Shown here in pieces: positions 1 through 8,062 of a stretch of DNA of 21,671 nt; within the stretch, counting starts at the first letter, position 1, and every line of letters begins with the position of its first letter. The notes under the pieces were generated by a model that made no database searches, was not told the origin of the DNA, and saw nothing but the letters and a program-made list of their open reading frames with translations. The position numbers and the translations under genes are program-made. This DNA comes from Chitinophagia bacterium. Lineage in GTDB: Bacteria > Bacteroidota > Bacteroidia > Chitinophagales > Chitinophagaceae. The stretch lies in assembly GCA_010021705.1 (NCBI GenBank), contig RGMU01000004.1, positions 1-21,671 of the forward strand. Direction: 5' to 3'.

Positions 1-189
1 ACATTGGCGACCAGCGGAAAGTTAATGATGTATTGGTAAGATTTGCTCAAAAGTATAATGTACCTATTATTGCGAGCAACGATAGCCACTGCTCCAAGTA
101 GTGGCTATCGTTGCTCGCAATAATAGGTACATTATACTTTTGAGCAAATCTTACCAATACATCATTAACTTTCCGCTGGTCGCCAATGT
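1..189. repeat. 90-bp perfect inverted repeat with 9-nt spacer at the window edge (fold-back)
   Basis: Bases 1-90 are the exact reverse complement of 100-189, separated by a 9-nt spacer (91-99, gctccaagt). Both arms encode the same piece of DnaE (the stretch around NVPIIASNDSH), once on each strand. A real gene would not contain an inverted copy of its own coding sequence here, and the DnaE reading frame is good up to the spacer and nonsense after it. This is the usual signature of a fold-back chimera at a contig end (amplification or read-level inversion). A genuine palindromic rearrangement is possible but less likely. Confidence 0.95.
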
Positions 190-772
190 CATGCCTTTGC
201 AATTCTACATAATAATCTTCGCCAAATAAATTGTGCCACCATTTAAAGACAGCTTCTCCGGCTTCTTCGCCCTTTCTCAAAATAGTACGGGGCACTTCTG
301 CTCCCAAGCAACAAGTTGTAGCAATAAGCCCTTCATGGTGCTTTGCTATAAGCTCTTTATCTATACGGGGGTATTTGCCATATAAGCCCTCAATATATCC
401 TAACGAGCACAGCTTTACTAAATTTCTATATCCGATTTCATTCTTAGCCAATAACAACTGGTGATACCGAATATCTTTATCGTCTTTAGAAAACTGACGC
501 TTATGCCTATCTGCGACTAAATAAAATTCACAGCCCACTACGGGTTTAACCACCGGCTCGTATATTTCTTTTCCTTCGGGTGTTTTGCCTACTACTTTCT
601 TATTTTTCCATGCTTCATCTACAAACTCAAATACGCCAAACATATTGCCATGGTCAGTAATTGCCACTGCGGGCATATTATCTTTTGCAGCTTTGGCAAA
701 TAGCTTGGGTATGCTTGTAGCACCATCTAATAAAGAAAACTGTGTATGATTATGTAAGTGAGAAAAACGCAT
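47..772 (-). CDS. dnaE: DNA polymerase III subunit alpha, N-terminal PHP domain (partial, broken by fold-back)
   Basis: This is the replicative polymerase catalytic subunit of the DNA polymerase III holoenzyme. Only the N-terminal PHP domain and its edge are present, about 227 real residues of a protein normally over 1100. Visible family motifs are HLHNHT at residues 5-10, LLDGA at 14-18, the ITDHG motif at 38-42, GCEFYL at 80-85, and NDSHYLE at 221-227 near the end of the PHP domain. From residue 229 the frame reads into the reverse complement of its own sequence (WLSLLAIIGTLYF, then stop), so the stop at position 47 is an artefact of the palindrome and not the gene's end. The start ATG at 770-772 fits the family, which begins directly with the F-x-H-LH-x-H pattern. 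It is divergent from the giant repeat protein. A TACTTTTG element lies 32-39 nt upstream. Confidence 0.95.
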   Translation of the reverse strand: MRFSHLHNHTQFSLLDGATSIPKLFAKAAKDNMPAVAITDHGNMFGVFEFVDEAWKNKKVVGKTPEGKEIYEPVVKPVVGCEFYLVADRHKRQFSKDDKDIRYHQLLLAKNEIGYRNLVKLCSLGYIEGLYGKYPRIDKELIAKHHEGLIATTCCLGAEVPRTILRKGEEAGEAVFKWWHNLFGEDYYVELQRHDIGDQRKVNDVLVRFAQKYNVPIIASNDSHYLEQWLSLLAIIGTLYF

Positions 773-803
773 ATCGTATTAAACTATTGGCAATTTATAT
801 CAT

Positions 804-811
804 CAAAAGTA
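804..811 (-). promoter_or_regulatory. Candidate -7 promoter element of dnaE
   Basis: On the minus strand this reads TACTTTTG, an exact match to the Bacteroidota -7 consensus TAnnTTTG, placed to give a leader of roughly 25 nt before the dnaE ATG. I see no TTTG or TTG at the usual distance for the -33 element, so this is only half of a promoter. Confidence 0.4.
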
Positions 812-995
812 TTTTGAGGTAGAATTTTATCCACACTCAAAAAAATAAGAACCATCATACGCACTCCGCAATAGTATATCCCCACTTATTAACATATTCA
901 CAGCAAATAGCTTATCAGCCGAAGAATGTAACCTCTCTGATAAGGCAAAATCAGGAATATTTTGTAGATATTGCAAATGAATATTACCTTTACCG

Positions 996-1022
996 TTTGG
1001 CTAATTCTTATTCATAGTTTTG
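996..1022 (+). promoter_or_regulatory. Candidate promoter of the giant repeat protein gene
   Basis: TAGTTTTG at 1015-1022 matches the Bacteroidota -7 consensus TAnnTTTG, and TTTG lies at 996-999. The 15-nt gap is shorter than the usual 17-21 nt, so the pairing is uncertain. It would give an untranslated leader of about 115 nt. Confidence 0.3.
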
Positions 1023-1144
1023 TGTGTAACCTGTGAATAGGTTGCTTTAACAAATTAGAAAAATCACCCAACCAATTAGACGGATAAACGTGTCTTTTAG
1101 TCGTTGAATAGAAGTTCTAAAAATATAATATTTTTCGTTTTAAC

Positions 1145-4100
1145 ATGAAAAAAATCTTTACCATTCCTTTTCGCCTGTTATTCCCTATCTTCAGTGTGCT
1201 ATTATTATTAAGTAGCTTGAAAGGAATAGCCTCCCACATTGTAGGTGCTGACCTGTTTTACGTACATGACACCGGTAATAGGTATAAAATTACCTTCATC
1301 GCTTATGGTGATTGCGGACCTGCAAGTGCCGGTGCTTTTGCCACATTGCCTAACAGCCGCCCTCTAATATGTATATATGACGGTAATACGTCTATTACTA
1401 GTATTACTCTTACGATAGATACGCCTACTAATCCATATAACGGTAGGGAAATCACACCAGTATGTCCGCGTGACTCAAACAGAACGCAATGTACTATTGC
1501 TGCTTCTACTATACCGGGTATTAAAAGATTTGTTTACACCGGCTATTATACCGTACCTTATCGTTCAAGGGTTTGGCGTTTTGTTTATACCGGAGGCATG
1601 GCTCCCGGTACCGGAACGGGTAGAGCCGGAGCTATTTCCAATATAGCCGGTGGTACGATAATTCAGTTAATTGACACATTAAATAATACTACCCGCCACA
1701 ATTCAAATCCGTTATTAACCGTAGTTCCAACGCCATTTTTCTGCTTAAACAATTCAGATTCCTACACACCCGGTGCCATAGATGCTGATGGCGACAGCTT
1801 AAATTTTAGCTTAGTATCCGGCATGGATGGTACCACTAACTGCGCAAGATTAGGAGGACCGGTTACATATACCGGAGGCACTTCTGCCGCTAATCCATTA
1901 CGCGTAGCTACCGGTAGCTTTTCTTTTGACCCAAGAACAGGGCAAGTAAACTTTTATCCGAACTTTGTACAGCGGGCATTGGTAGTTTATAATATTGAAG
2001 AGTTTATGAATGATACTCTTATGGGCACAAGCCAAAGGGAAATGACTTTTTTAGTGATACCTTGTACCATTCCACCACCAACCGGAGCCATTGCTACAAG
2101 TTCAGGTGGAGGAAGACTTGTTGACTCTACCCACTTTGAAATATGCGAAAATACGGATACCTTTTCTTTGTATATTGCACCACGCTCCACCGATACTACT
2201 TTGCATATAATAGTTAGAGCTACCGGACTACCTCCGGGTGCAAGTTTTGTAACTTATAATGATAGTTCTAATGCCCCTTACTGTGTATTTTCATGGACAT
2301 CAATTGGAGTAACGCCAGGTACATATACTTTTTTCATAACCTTAACAGATGATAACTGTCCTGTTTATGGCACTCGCACTATAGCCTATACCATTACTGT
2401 AAACCCAAAACCAACTGTTAGCGCGGGTGGTGGTGCTACAATATGTATAGGTGGTGGTATATTATTAATTCCGCGTGGTGCAACCTCCTATACTTGGTCT
2501 CCGGGTACGGGATTAAGTTGTACTGCCTGCGCAACTCCCGGTGCCAGCCCCACGGTTACTACAGTTTATACTGTTACCGGTTCTTTTGCCACCGGTTGCT
2601 TTAGTACAGATACCGTTAGAATAACCGTAAATCCTAACCCCGGACCCATTGTTGGCATAAACAATATTTGTATAGGCGATTCTACTACATTATCCGACAC
2701 CACTACCGGAGGCAGATGGAGTAGTAGCAACCCCGCTATTGCCACCATAAACCCAACCACCGGCGTTGTAAGAGGCTTGGCTGTGGGTTCTGTATTTATA
2801 TATTATACTGTTGCTGCTACGGGTTGCTTTGTGAGTCGAATATTTACGGTTAATCAATTGCCGGGTAGCATAACGGGACCGGCAACCGTTTGCCGACTAT
2901 CTTCCATACGATTAACCAACACACCTGCCGGCGGAACATGGACGGTCTCCGATACCAATACAGCTGTGATAACCACCCCCGGAGGTATCTTAACCGGTAG
3001 AACAGTAGGCTCGGTAACAGTTACTTATAGCTTACCTACCGGCTGCTATGCTACTGCTAATATCGTAGTTAACCCTATTCCTGATACAATAACAGGACCG
3101 CGGGTTTTATGCCAGGGTGATACTATTAGATTGAATAATACCGTTAGCGGTGGTACATGGACTACAAGCAATGCCGGTGTAGCCACTATTATAGGCTCTA
3201 CAAATCCCGCTGTAGTCTATGGAGCATCAGGTGGTTCTGCAACCCTTACCTATACATTACCGGCAGGTTGCTACGCTACTTATGCCATTACAGTTAACCC
3301 ATTGCCAACAGCCATCTCTGCTGCTGCACCTATCTGTATGCGCACCACTACGCGTTTAACCAACGGAACTCCGGGAGGCACATGGACAAGTGCAGACTCT
3401 ACAATCGCTTCTATTGACCCATCAACGGGAATAGTTACGGGGAACTCTTACGGCACAACTACTATTACCTATACATTACCTACGGGTTGCTTTGTAACAC
3501 GCAGTATTACCGTCAACCCAATACCTTCAGCTATAACAGGTGTTGCGGCATTATGTCAAGGTTACACTACAACATTATATGACAGTGTATCGGGTGGTAC
3601 ATGGTCGTCAAGCAATACCGCAGTTGCTACGGTAAACTCAAGTACCGGTTATGTAACGTTTGTTGCCCCAACATCGGCTACCATTACCTATACATTACCT
3701 GCGGGCTGTTATGCCACTTATGCCATAACTGTTTACCCACTACCGGCTACCATAGGTGGCCCGTCTTTCGTTTGTTTACATTCTTCTATCACAGAAACCA
3801 ATTCAAGTGCCGGTGGTAGATGGCGCAGTGCAGATAGTAGTATTGCTACTATTGACAGTGTAACCGGTGTTTTAACCGGTATGCGCGTAGGCACTGTGGT
3901 TATTACTTATACCCTACCTACAGGTTGCTTTATCACACGCTCTATCAATGTTAACCCAATACCTTCTATCATCACGGGTACTTTTGTGCTTTGCCAAGGT
4001 TATACAACCGCATTATATGATAGTGTATCAGGTGGTACATGGTCTTCCAGCAATACTGCCGTGGCTACCATAAGTGCTGCCGGTACAGTTACTGCGGTAG

Positions 4101-7100
4101 CGGTTGGTACAACTACCATTACTTATATATTACCGGGTGGTTGCTTTGCCACTGCTTTATTTACCGTAAACCCACTACCTGATACCATCAGCGGTGCACG
4201 CTATGTTTGTTTACGTTCCACCACAACACTGACCGATAGAGTTGGTGGTGGTAGGTGGTCATCAGCCAGCCCCGGTGTGGCTTCTATTGACTCTATTACA
4301 GGCGTAGTAACGGGCTTAGCCGTGGGTACAGGTGTGGTGATTACTTATACCTTACCTACCGGTTGCTTTGTAACCCGCACTATAGACGTAAACCCAATAC
4401 CTTCTGCCATTACAGGTGGCACTGCTATATGCGTAGGCTATACTACTACACTCTATGATAGTGTTGCAGGCGGTACATGGAGCAGTAGCGCAACCGGTAT
4501 TGCTACTGTATCTACTACCGGCACCGTAACCGGTGCTGCCGGTGGCACAGCTACAATTACCTACCGCTTACCGGGTGGTTGCTTTGTTACAATACCTGTA
4601 ACCGTTAATCCTTTACCTAATGCCATAACCGGACCAACTTCTGTTTGTGTGCGCTCTACTGTTACCTTAACCGATGCGAGTGCCGGAGGCAGATGGTCTT
4701 CCTCCAACAGCACAGTTGCTGCCATAGACTCAGTTACCGGAGTTGTTAGAGGTGTGGCTATAGGCGTAGGTACTACTATTACTTATACATTACCAACAGG
4801 TTGTTTCACCACACGCACTATAGATGTAATGGCGGCACCGTCTGTAATAACAGGACCTACGGCATTGTGCGTAGGCAATACCATTACTTTAACCGACTCT
4901 ATCACGGGTGGTATATGGTCATCAAGCAATACATCTATCGCTACTGTTGGCATAGGCTCAGGCGTAGTAACGGGTGTTGTAGCGGGTTCGGTTACCATAA
5001 CCTATACCATTGGTGCTTGCTTCGCCATTTACAACATTACTGTTAATCCATTACCTGCTACCATTGGTGGTCCGGCTTCAGTGTGTATGGGTAGCACCAT
5101 TACGCAAACCAATACGTCTGCGGGTGGTAGTTGGAGTAGCAGTAACACCGGCGTGGCTACTATAGATGCCACTACCGGCGTTGTAAACCCTGTAAGCACA
5201 GGTACAACAACTATTACCTACACTTTACCTACCGGTTGCTTAATAACAAGGGTGATTACAGTTAATCCGCTTCCTGCGGCTATTACCGGTGACTCTGTTG
5301 TATGCGAATCGGCTACCATAACTTTATCAGATGCTTCGGCAGGTGGTTCATGGACAAGTAGTAGCACGGCAATAGCTACCGTTGGTGCCGGTTCCGGTGT
5401 GGTAACGGGTGTTGCTATGGGTAGTGCTACCATTACTTATACCTTACCAACAACATGTTATACTACAAAAAGCATCAGGGTTAAGCCACTACCGGTGGTA
5501 GGTGCTATTGGCGGTACTACATCTGTATGTGTGCGTAGCACCATAGTAGCGACCGACACCACTCCGGGCGGCACATGGAGCGTGGCAGATACTACTATTG
5601 CAACTATTAGCTCAACCGGCACTATCACTGGTATAAGAGCCGGCACCACAACCATATCATACGCTGTTACCAATGATTGCGGAACGGTTGCTGCTACACG
5701 TACTATTACCGTTATACCTTTGCCTTATGCGGGCACTATACGCGGGCTAAACTCTCTTTGTGTGCGTGCTACCATCACGCTAACCGACTCTATTGCCGGT
5801 GGCGTTTGGAGTAGCTCTACAACAAGCGTGGCTACCATTACCACTACAGGTGTTGTTACCGGTGTTAGTGCCGGAACTACAACTATCAGCTATGCCTATA
5901 CCAACGCTTGCGGCACTGATGTGGCTACCTATACGGTAACAGTTTTAGCCCTACCGGCTTTAACCATATCGCCTACCACTATTGAATATTGCATTGGTGC
6001 CTCTGCGGCTATTAATGCCGCCGGTGCCATGACATACACTTGGGCACCAGGTACAGCACTGACCTCTACTACCGGTTCTACTGTAATTACAAGTGCTACC
6101 GTTACCACAACTTACTCTGTTACCGGTGTGGGCGCAAATGGTTGTAGAGACACCGCCTCTCGCATCATTACCGTACACCCACTACCTATTATCACAGTAG
6201 GCAGTGCTACTATTTGTAACGGCAATAGCGTAGTATTAACTGCGGCCGGTGGCTTTACTTATACATGGTCTCCGGGTACGGGTTTAAGTGCTACAACCGG
6301 AGGCAGTGTAACTGCTTCGCCTACTGACAGCATTCAATATACCGTGATTGGCACTGACCTTTTTGGCTGTCAAAATAGAGCCATAGCTACCGTAAATGTA
6401 AATCCAATTCCACCGGCACCTACCGTTACCACTCCTATAAATTACTGTATAGGCGATGCCGCAGCAGTGTTATCTGCCTCCGGTACCGGTTTGTTATGGT
6501 ACAATACCGCTACCGGTGGTGTAGGCACAGGTACAGCCCCTACGCCGTCAACAGCATCGGCAGGTGCTACACAGTTCTATGTATCGCAAACGGTGGACGG
6601 TTGCGAAGGTCCGCGTTCTATGATAGAAGTAGATGTGTTTAATAACGCCCTTACTGCGTTTACTTATGAAATTAAGTATGGGTGTACCCGTGATACGGTT
6701 ATCTTCACCAATAACTCCCAATTCTGTGATGGCTATATATGGCACTTTGGTGATGATTCTAATACAGTATCTACAGTAAAAGACCCAATGCACTTCTATC
6801 CCATAGCTTTTGTAAATACTAACTATACCGTTAAGTTATTTGGCTATAACAATGTTTGTAATGATGATTCTACTACCCAAGTAATAACCATTACACCAAT
6901 GCCTTCATATCCTGTTGTGCTAACAAGCGTAAGCGGTACACAAATAATAAATTACGGTGGTAGCGTACAGCTAAATGCTACCGGTGCAGCTTTATATTAC
7001 TGGACACCTAATGACGGTACATTAAACAACGCACATATTAACAACCCTATAGCATCGCCTTTAGCCGACTCTACCATATATACCGTATATGGCTATGATG

Positions 7101-7426
7101 CAGACGGTTGCTTAGATTCAGCTTATGTAAAAGTGTTGGTAATACACTCAGACAATCCTATAGTGCCAAGTGCCTTCTCGCCTAACGGTGATGGGTTAAA
7201 CGATATATTTAGAATTGGTAACCTAAGATATGGCAGGCTTTTAGAGTTTAGGGTGTATAACCGCTGGGGTGAAGAAGTGTTTAGTACCTCAGACAAAAAT
7301 CAGGGCTGGGACGGCACTTATAAAAACGAACCGCAAGACATAGGCGTATATGACTACTTCTTAGTGATAGAACAGTCAGACGGCAAATCTATACGCATTA
7401 AAGGCAATGTTACCCTTGTAAGGTAA
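1145..7426 (+). CDS. Giant secreted Ig-repeat protein with type B T9SS (gliding motility-associated) C-terminal domain
   Basis: A 2093-residue predicted cell-surface or secreted protein. Residues 1-29 form a signal peptide (KK start, hydrophobic core FSVLLLL, likely cleavage after GIA). Residues 30 to about 310 begin with SHIVGADLFY and contain the YGDC pattern, the usual N-terminal module of this Bacteroidota family. A further Ig-like stretch runs to about 423, then a PKD/Ig-like module (424-499). Residues 500-1604 are 15 tandem Big_2-like repeats of about 73 residues (pattern ITG..C...T.L.....GG.WSSS, TG.VTG, TITYTLPTGC, VNP.P). Then come two more Ig-like modules with TYTW.PGT cores, a YCIG module, a PKD-like domain with the WHFGDD motif at 1866-1871, and a final Ig-like module. 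Residues 2004-2093 (PSAFSPNGDGLND, YNRWGEEVF, WDGTY) are the type B sorting domain recognised by the T9SS. Adhesin or surface-filament function is inference; no enzyme domain is visible. A strong terminator follows. Confidence 0.93.
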   Translation: MKKIFTIPFRLLFPIFSVLLLLSSLKGIASHIVGADLFYVHDTGNRYKITFIAYGDCGPASAGAFATLPNSRPLICIYDGNTSITSITLTIDTPTNPYNGREITPVCPRDSNRTQCTIAASTIPGIKRFVYTGYYTVPYRSRVWRFVYTGGMAPGTGTGRAGAISNIAGGTIIQLIDTLNNTTRHNSNPLLTVVPTPFFCLNNSDSYTPGAIDADGDSLNFSLVSGMDGTTNCARLGGPVTYTGGTSAANPLRVATGSFSFDPRTGQVNFYPNFVQRALVVYNIEEFMNDTLMGTSQREMTFLVIPCTIPPPTGAIATSSGGGRLVDSTHFEICENTDTFSLYIAPRSTDTTLHIIVRATGLPPGASFVTYNDSSNAPYCVFSWTSIGVTPGTYTFFITLTDDNCPVYGTRTIAYTITVNPKPTVSAGGGATICIGGGILLIPRGATSYTWSPGTGLSCTACATPGASPTVTTVYTVTGSFATGCFSTDTVRITVNPNPGPIVGINNICIGDSTTLSDTTTGGRWSSSNPAIATINPTTGVVRGLAVGSVFIYYTVAATGCFVSRIFTVNQLPGSITGPATVCRLSSIRLTNTPAGGTWTVSDTNTAVITTPGGILTGRTVGSVTVTYSLPTGCYATANIVVNPIPDTITGPRVLCQGDTIRLNNTVSGGTWTTSNAGVATIIGSTNPAVVYGASGGSATLTYTLPAGCYATYAITVNPLPTAISAAAPICMRTTTRLTNGTPGGTWTSADSTIASIDPSTGIVTGNSYGTTTITYTLPTGCFVTRSITVNPIPSAITGVAALCQGYTTTLYDSVSGGTWSSSNTAVATVNSSTGYVTFVAPTSATITYTLPAGCYATYAITVYPLPATIGGPSFVCLHSSITETNSSAGGRWRSADSSIATIDSVTGVLTGMRVGTVVITYTLPTGCFITRSINVNPIPSIITGTFVLCQGYTTALYDSVSGGTWSSSNTAVATISAAGTVTAVAVGTTTITYILPGGCFATALFTVNPLPDTISGARYVCLRSTTTLTDRVGGGRWSSASPGVASIDSITGVVTGLAVGTGVVITYTLPTGCFVTRTIDVNPIPSAITGGTAICVGYTTTLYDSVAGGTWSSSATGIATVSTTGTVTGAAGGTATITYRLPGGCFVTIPVTVNPLPNAITGPTSVCVRSTVTLTDASAGGRWSSSNSTVAAIDSVTGVVRGVAIGVGTTITYTLPTGCFTTRTIDVMAAPSVITGPTALCVGNTITLTDSITGGIWSSSNTSIATVGIGSGVVTGVVAGSVTITYTIGACFAIYNITVNPLPATIGGPASVCMGSTITQTNTSAGGSWSSSNTGVATIDATTGVVNPVSTGTTTITYTLPTGCLITRVITVNPLPAAITGDSVVCESATITLSDASAGGSWTSSSTAIATVGAGSGVVTGVAMGSATITYTLPTTCYTTKSIRVKPLPVVGAIGGTTSVCVRSTIVATDTTPGGTWSVADTTIATISSTGTITGIRAGTTTISYAVTNDCGTVAATRTITVIPLPYAGTIRGLNSLCVRATITLTDSIAGGVWSSSTTSVATITTTGVVTGVSAGTTTISYAYTNACGTDVATYTVTVLALPALTISPTTIEYCIGASAAINAAGAMTYTWAPGTALTSTTGSTVITSATVTTTYSVTGVGANGCRDTASRIITVHPLPIITVGSATICNGNSVVLTAAGGFTYTWSPGTGLSATTGGSVTASPTDSIQYTVIGTDLFGCQNRAIATVNVNPIPPAPTVTTPINYCIGDAAAVLSASGTGLLWYNTATGGVGTGTAPTPSTASAGATQFYVSQTVDGCEGPRSMIEVDVFNNALTAFTYEIKYGCTRDTVIFTNNSQFCDGYIWHFGDDSNTVSTVKDPMHFYPIAFVNTNYTVKLFGYNNVCNDDSTTQVITITPMPSYPVVLTSVSGTQIINYGGSVQLNATGAALYYWTPNDGTLNNAHINNPIASPLADSTIYTVYGYDADGCLDSAYVKVLVIHSDNPIVPSAFSPNGDGLNDIFRIGNLRYGRLLEFRVYNRWGEEVFSTSDKNQGWDGTYKNEPQDIGVYDYFLVIEQSDGKSIRIKGNVTLVR
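2642..5956 (+). repeat. 15 tandem Big_2-like domain repeats (about 220 bp each, 438-bp super-period)
   Basis: These bases encode residues 500-1604 of the giant protein. The 15 copies are 69-77 residues long and end in a NPIP or NPLP type motif. Repeats 5, 7, 9 and 11 start at 3527, 3965, 4403 and 4841, exactly 438 bp apart, and share LYDSVSGG or close variants in the first three, while the repeats between them share RW and TGCF.TR. This means the array grew, at least in part, by duplication of a two-domain unit. Confidence 0.9.
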
Positions 7427-7450
7427 TAACCCCCAAACCGAAATACTATT

Positions 7451-7491
7451 CCAAATCAAAAGCTACCTTTCGGGGTAGCTTTTGTGTTTGG
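7451..7491 (+). terminator. Strong hairpin terminator after the giant repeat protein
   Basis: aaaagctacc (7458-7467) pairs perfectly with ggtagctttt (7474-7483) around a 6-nt loop, and flanking ccaaa (7451-7455) and tttgg (7487-7491) can extend the stem. The arms supply A- and T-runs on both strands, so it could work in both directions. It starts 24 nt after the stop codon. Confidence 0.85.
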
Positions 7492-7596
7492 GGAGAGTAC
7501 GTCCCGTTATAAAGAAGGTTGACCACTTGTACTGTTAATACTGTTATAAATTGGCAAATATACTACTAACCCTGAATAAGGTTCACATACTTTGTT

Positions 7597-7895
7597 TCAG
7601 GACAAAACAGGGTAGGCTCGGCGGGAGAGCAATCGGCTAATGCCTATTTTAGGCTTTGTTAGCAAAGATATATATTCTGTGCTGCAATACTGGTAACCCC
7701 TGTCCGAATGATGAATAAGCCCATTCACTTTTGCCGGTAACGACTTTAATGCCGTCCGCCTATCCTTATAAAAGTGATGTCACTTACCCATAATTGGTGA
7801 GGGGCACCTAACACTAAATCCTTTATAAGATTAGGATGTTTGCGTTACCAATGGTAGAAATAGACAATGCGAGGTTGTTTAGTTCCGAAGCAACC
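7597..7895 (-). pseudogene. IS3-family transposase (OrfB, DDE integrase core) remnant
   Basis: Two frames on the minus strand together rebuild a piece of an IS3-type OrfB. The first (7746-7895) reads FYHW, an in-frame stop, then RKHPNLIKDLVLGAPHQL and WVSDITFIRIGGR, which contains the first catalytic Asp motif (WVSDITYI in intact relatives). It then stops. In another frame the reading resumes as ALKSLPAKVNG and LIHHSDRGYQYCS, the second catalytic Asp block (HHSDRGxQYCS), followed by TEYISLLTKPKIGIS and loss of similarity, with a stop at 7597-7599. Relative to intact family members roughly 30-35 residues between the two Asp motifs are missing, and the C-terminal Glu region is gone. Stop, deletion and frameshift show it is dead. 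I found no terminal inverted repeats, so the element's ends cannot be placed. Confidence 0.85.
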
Positions 7896-7911
7896 TCAAG
7901 TCGTGCTTTTT

Positions 7912-8030
7912 GTCTGAATCAGGATACCCAAGATTAAAATATTAAGAGAACATAAAATACACAATTATTTAAAAAAATCACCCACTGCACTTCCTGTTTA
8001 TCCTAAAATCCTGAGCGTCCTGATTCTGAC
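7912..8030. repeat. Bacteroidota-type TCCTG intergenic repeat with imperfect inverted arms
   Basis: gtctgaatcagga (7912-7924) is the reverse complement, with one mismatch, of tcctgattctgac (8018-8030), flanking an AT-rich stretch of about 93 bp. On the right side TCCT recurs at 7992, 8001, 8009 and 8018, a spacing of 8-9 nt. Repeats of this general look (TCCTGAAAATCCTGATTC) are common between genes in Bacteroidota; that link is from memory of the pattern. It lies just downstream of the 8063-9373 gene and could also act in transcript ending. Confidence 0.55.
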
Positions 8031-8062
8031 ACCTTTCACTCCAATCATCCCCTTCACAAAAA

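Larger units (their letters stand above)
773..1144. other. Divergent intergenic region between dnaE and the giant repeat protein
   Basis: An AT-rich 372-bp region with no plausible gene. It holds the candidate dnaE -7 element, a small hairpin (cttatcag at 911-918 pairing with ctgataag at 937-944, 18-nt loop) of unknown role, and a candidate plus-strand promoter near 996-1022. Otherwise I see nothing in it. Confidence 0.6.
7427..8062. other. 636-bp non-coding region holding a transposase remnant and an intergenic repeat
   Basis: Apart from the terminator, the IS3 transposase remnant (7597-7895) and the TCCTG-type repeat (7912-8030), both listed separately, I see no intact gene and no RNA gene here. 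The bases between 7492 and 7596 show no recognisable feature. Confidence 0.6.

Noticed and set aside
911..944. 8-bp hairpin (cttatcag/ctgataag) upstream of the giant protein
   Set aside because: It lacks a T-run, its loop is 18 nt, and it lies in the middle of a divergent spacer; there is no basis to call it a terminator or riboswitch.
4783..5433. Several 60-80 residue minus-strand and out-of-frame open frames inside the giant protein
   Set aside because: They recur with the Ig repeats at matching offsets and have repeat-derived sequences, so they are shadows of the real gene.
2642..5956. Regularly spaced repeats that could suggest a CRISPR-like array
   Set aside because: The repeats are long, degenerate and in frame, and encode Ig-like domains; they are protein repeats.
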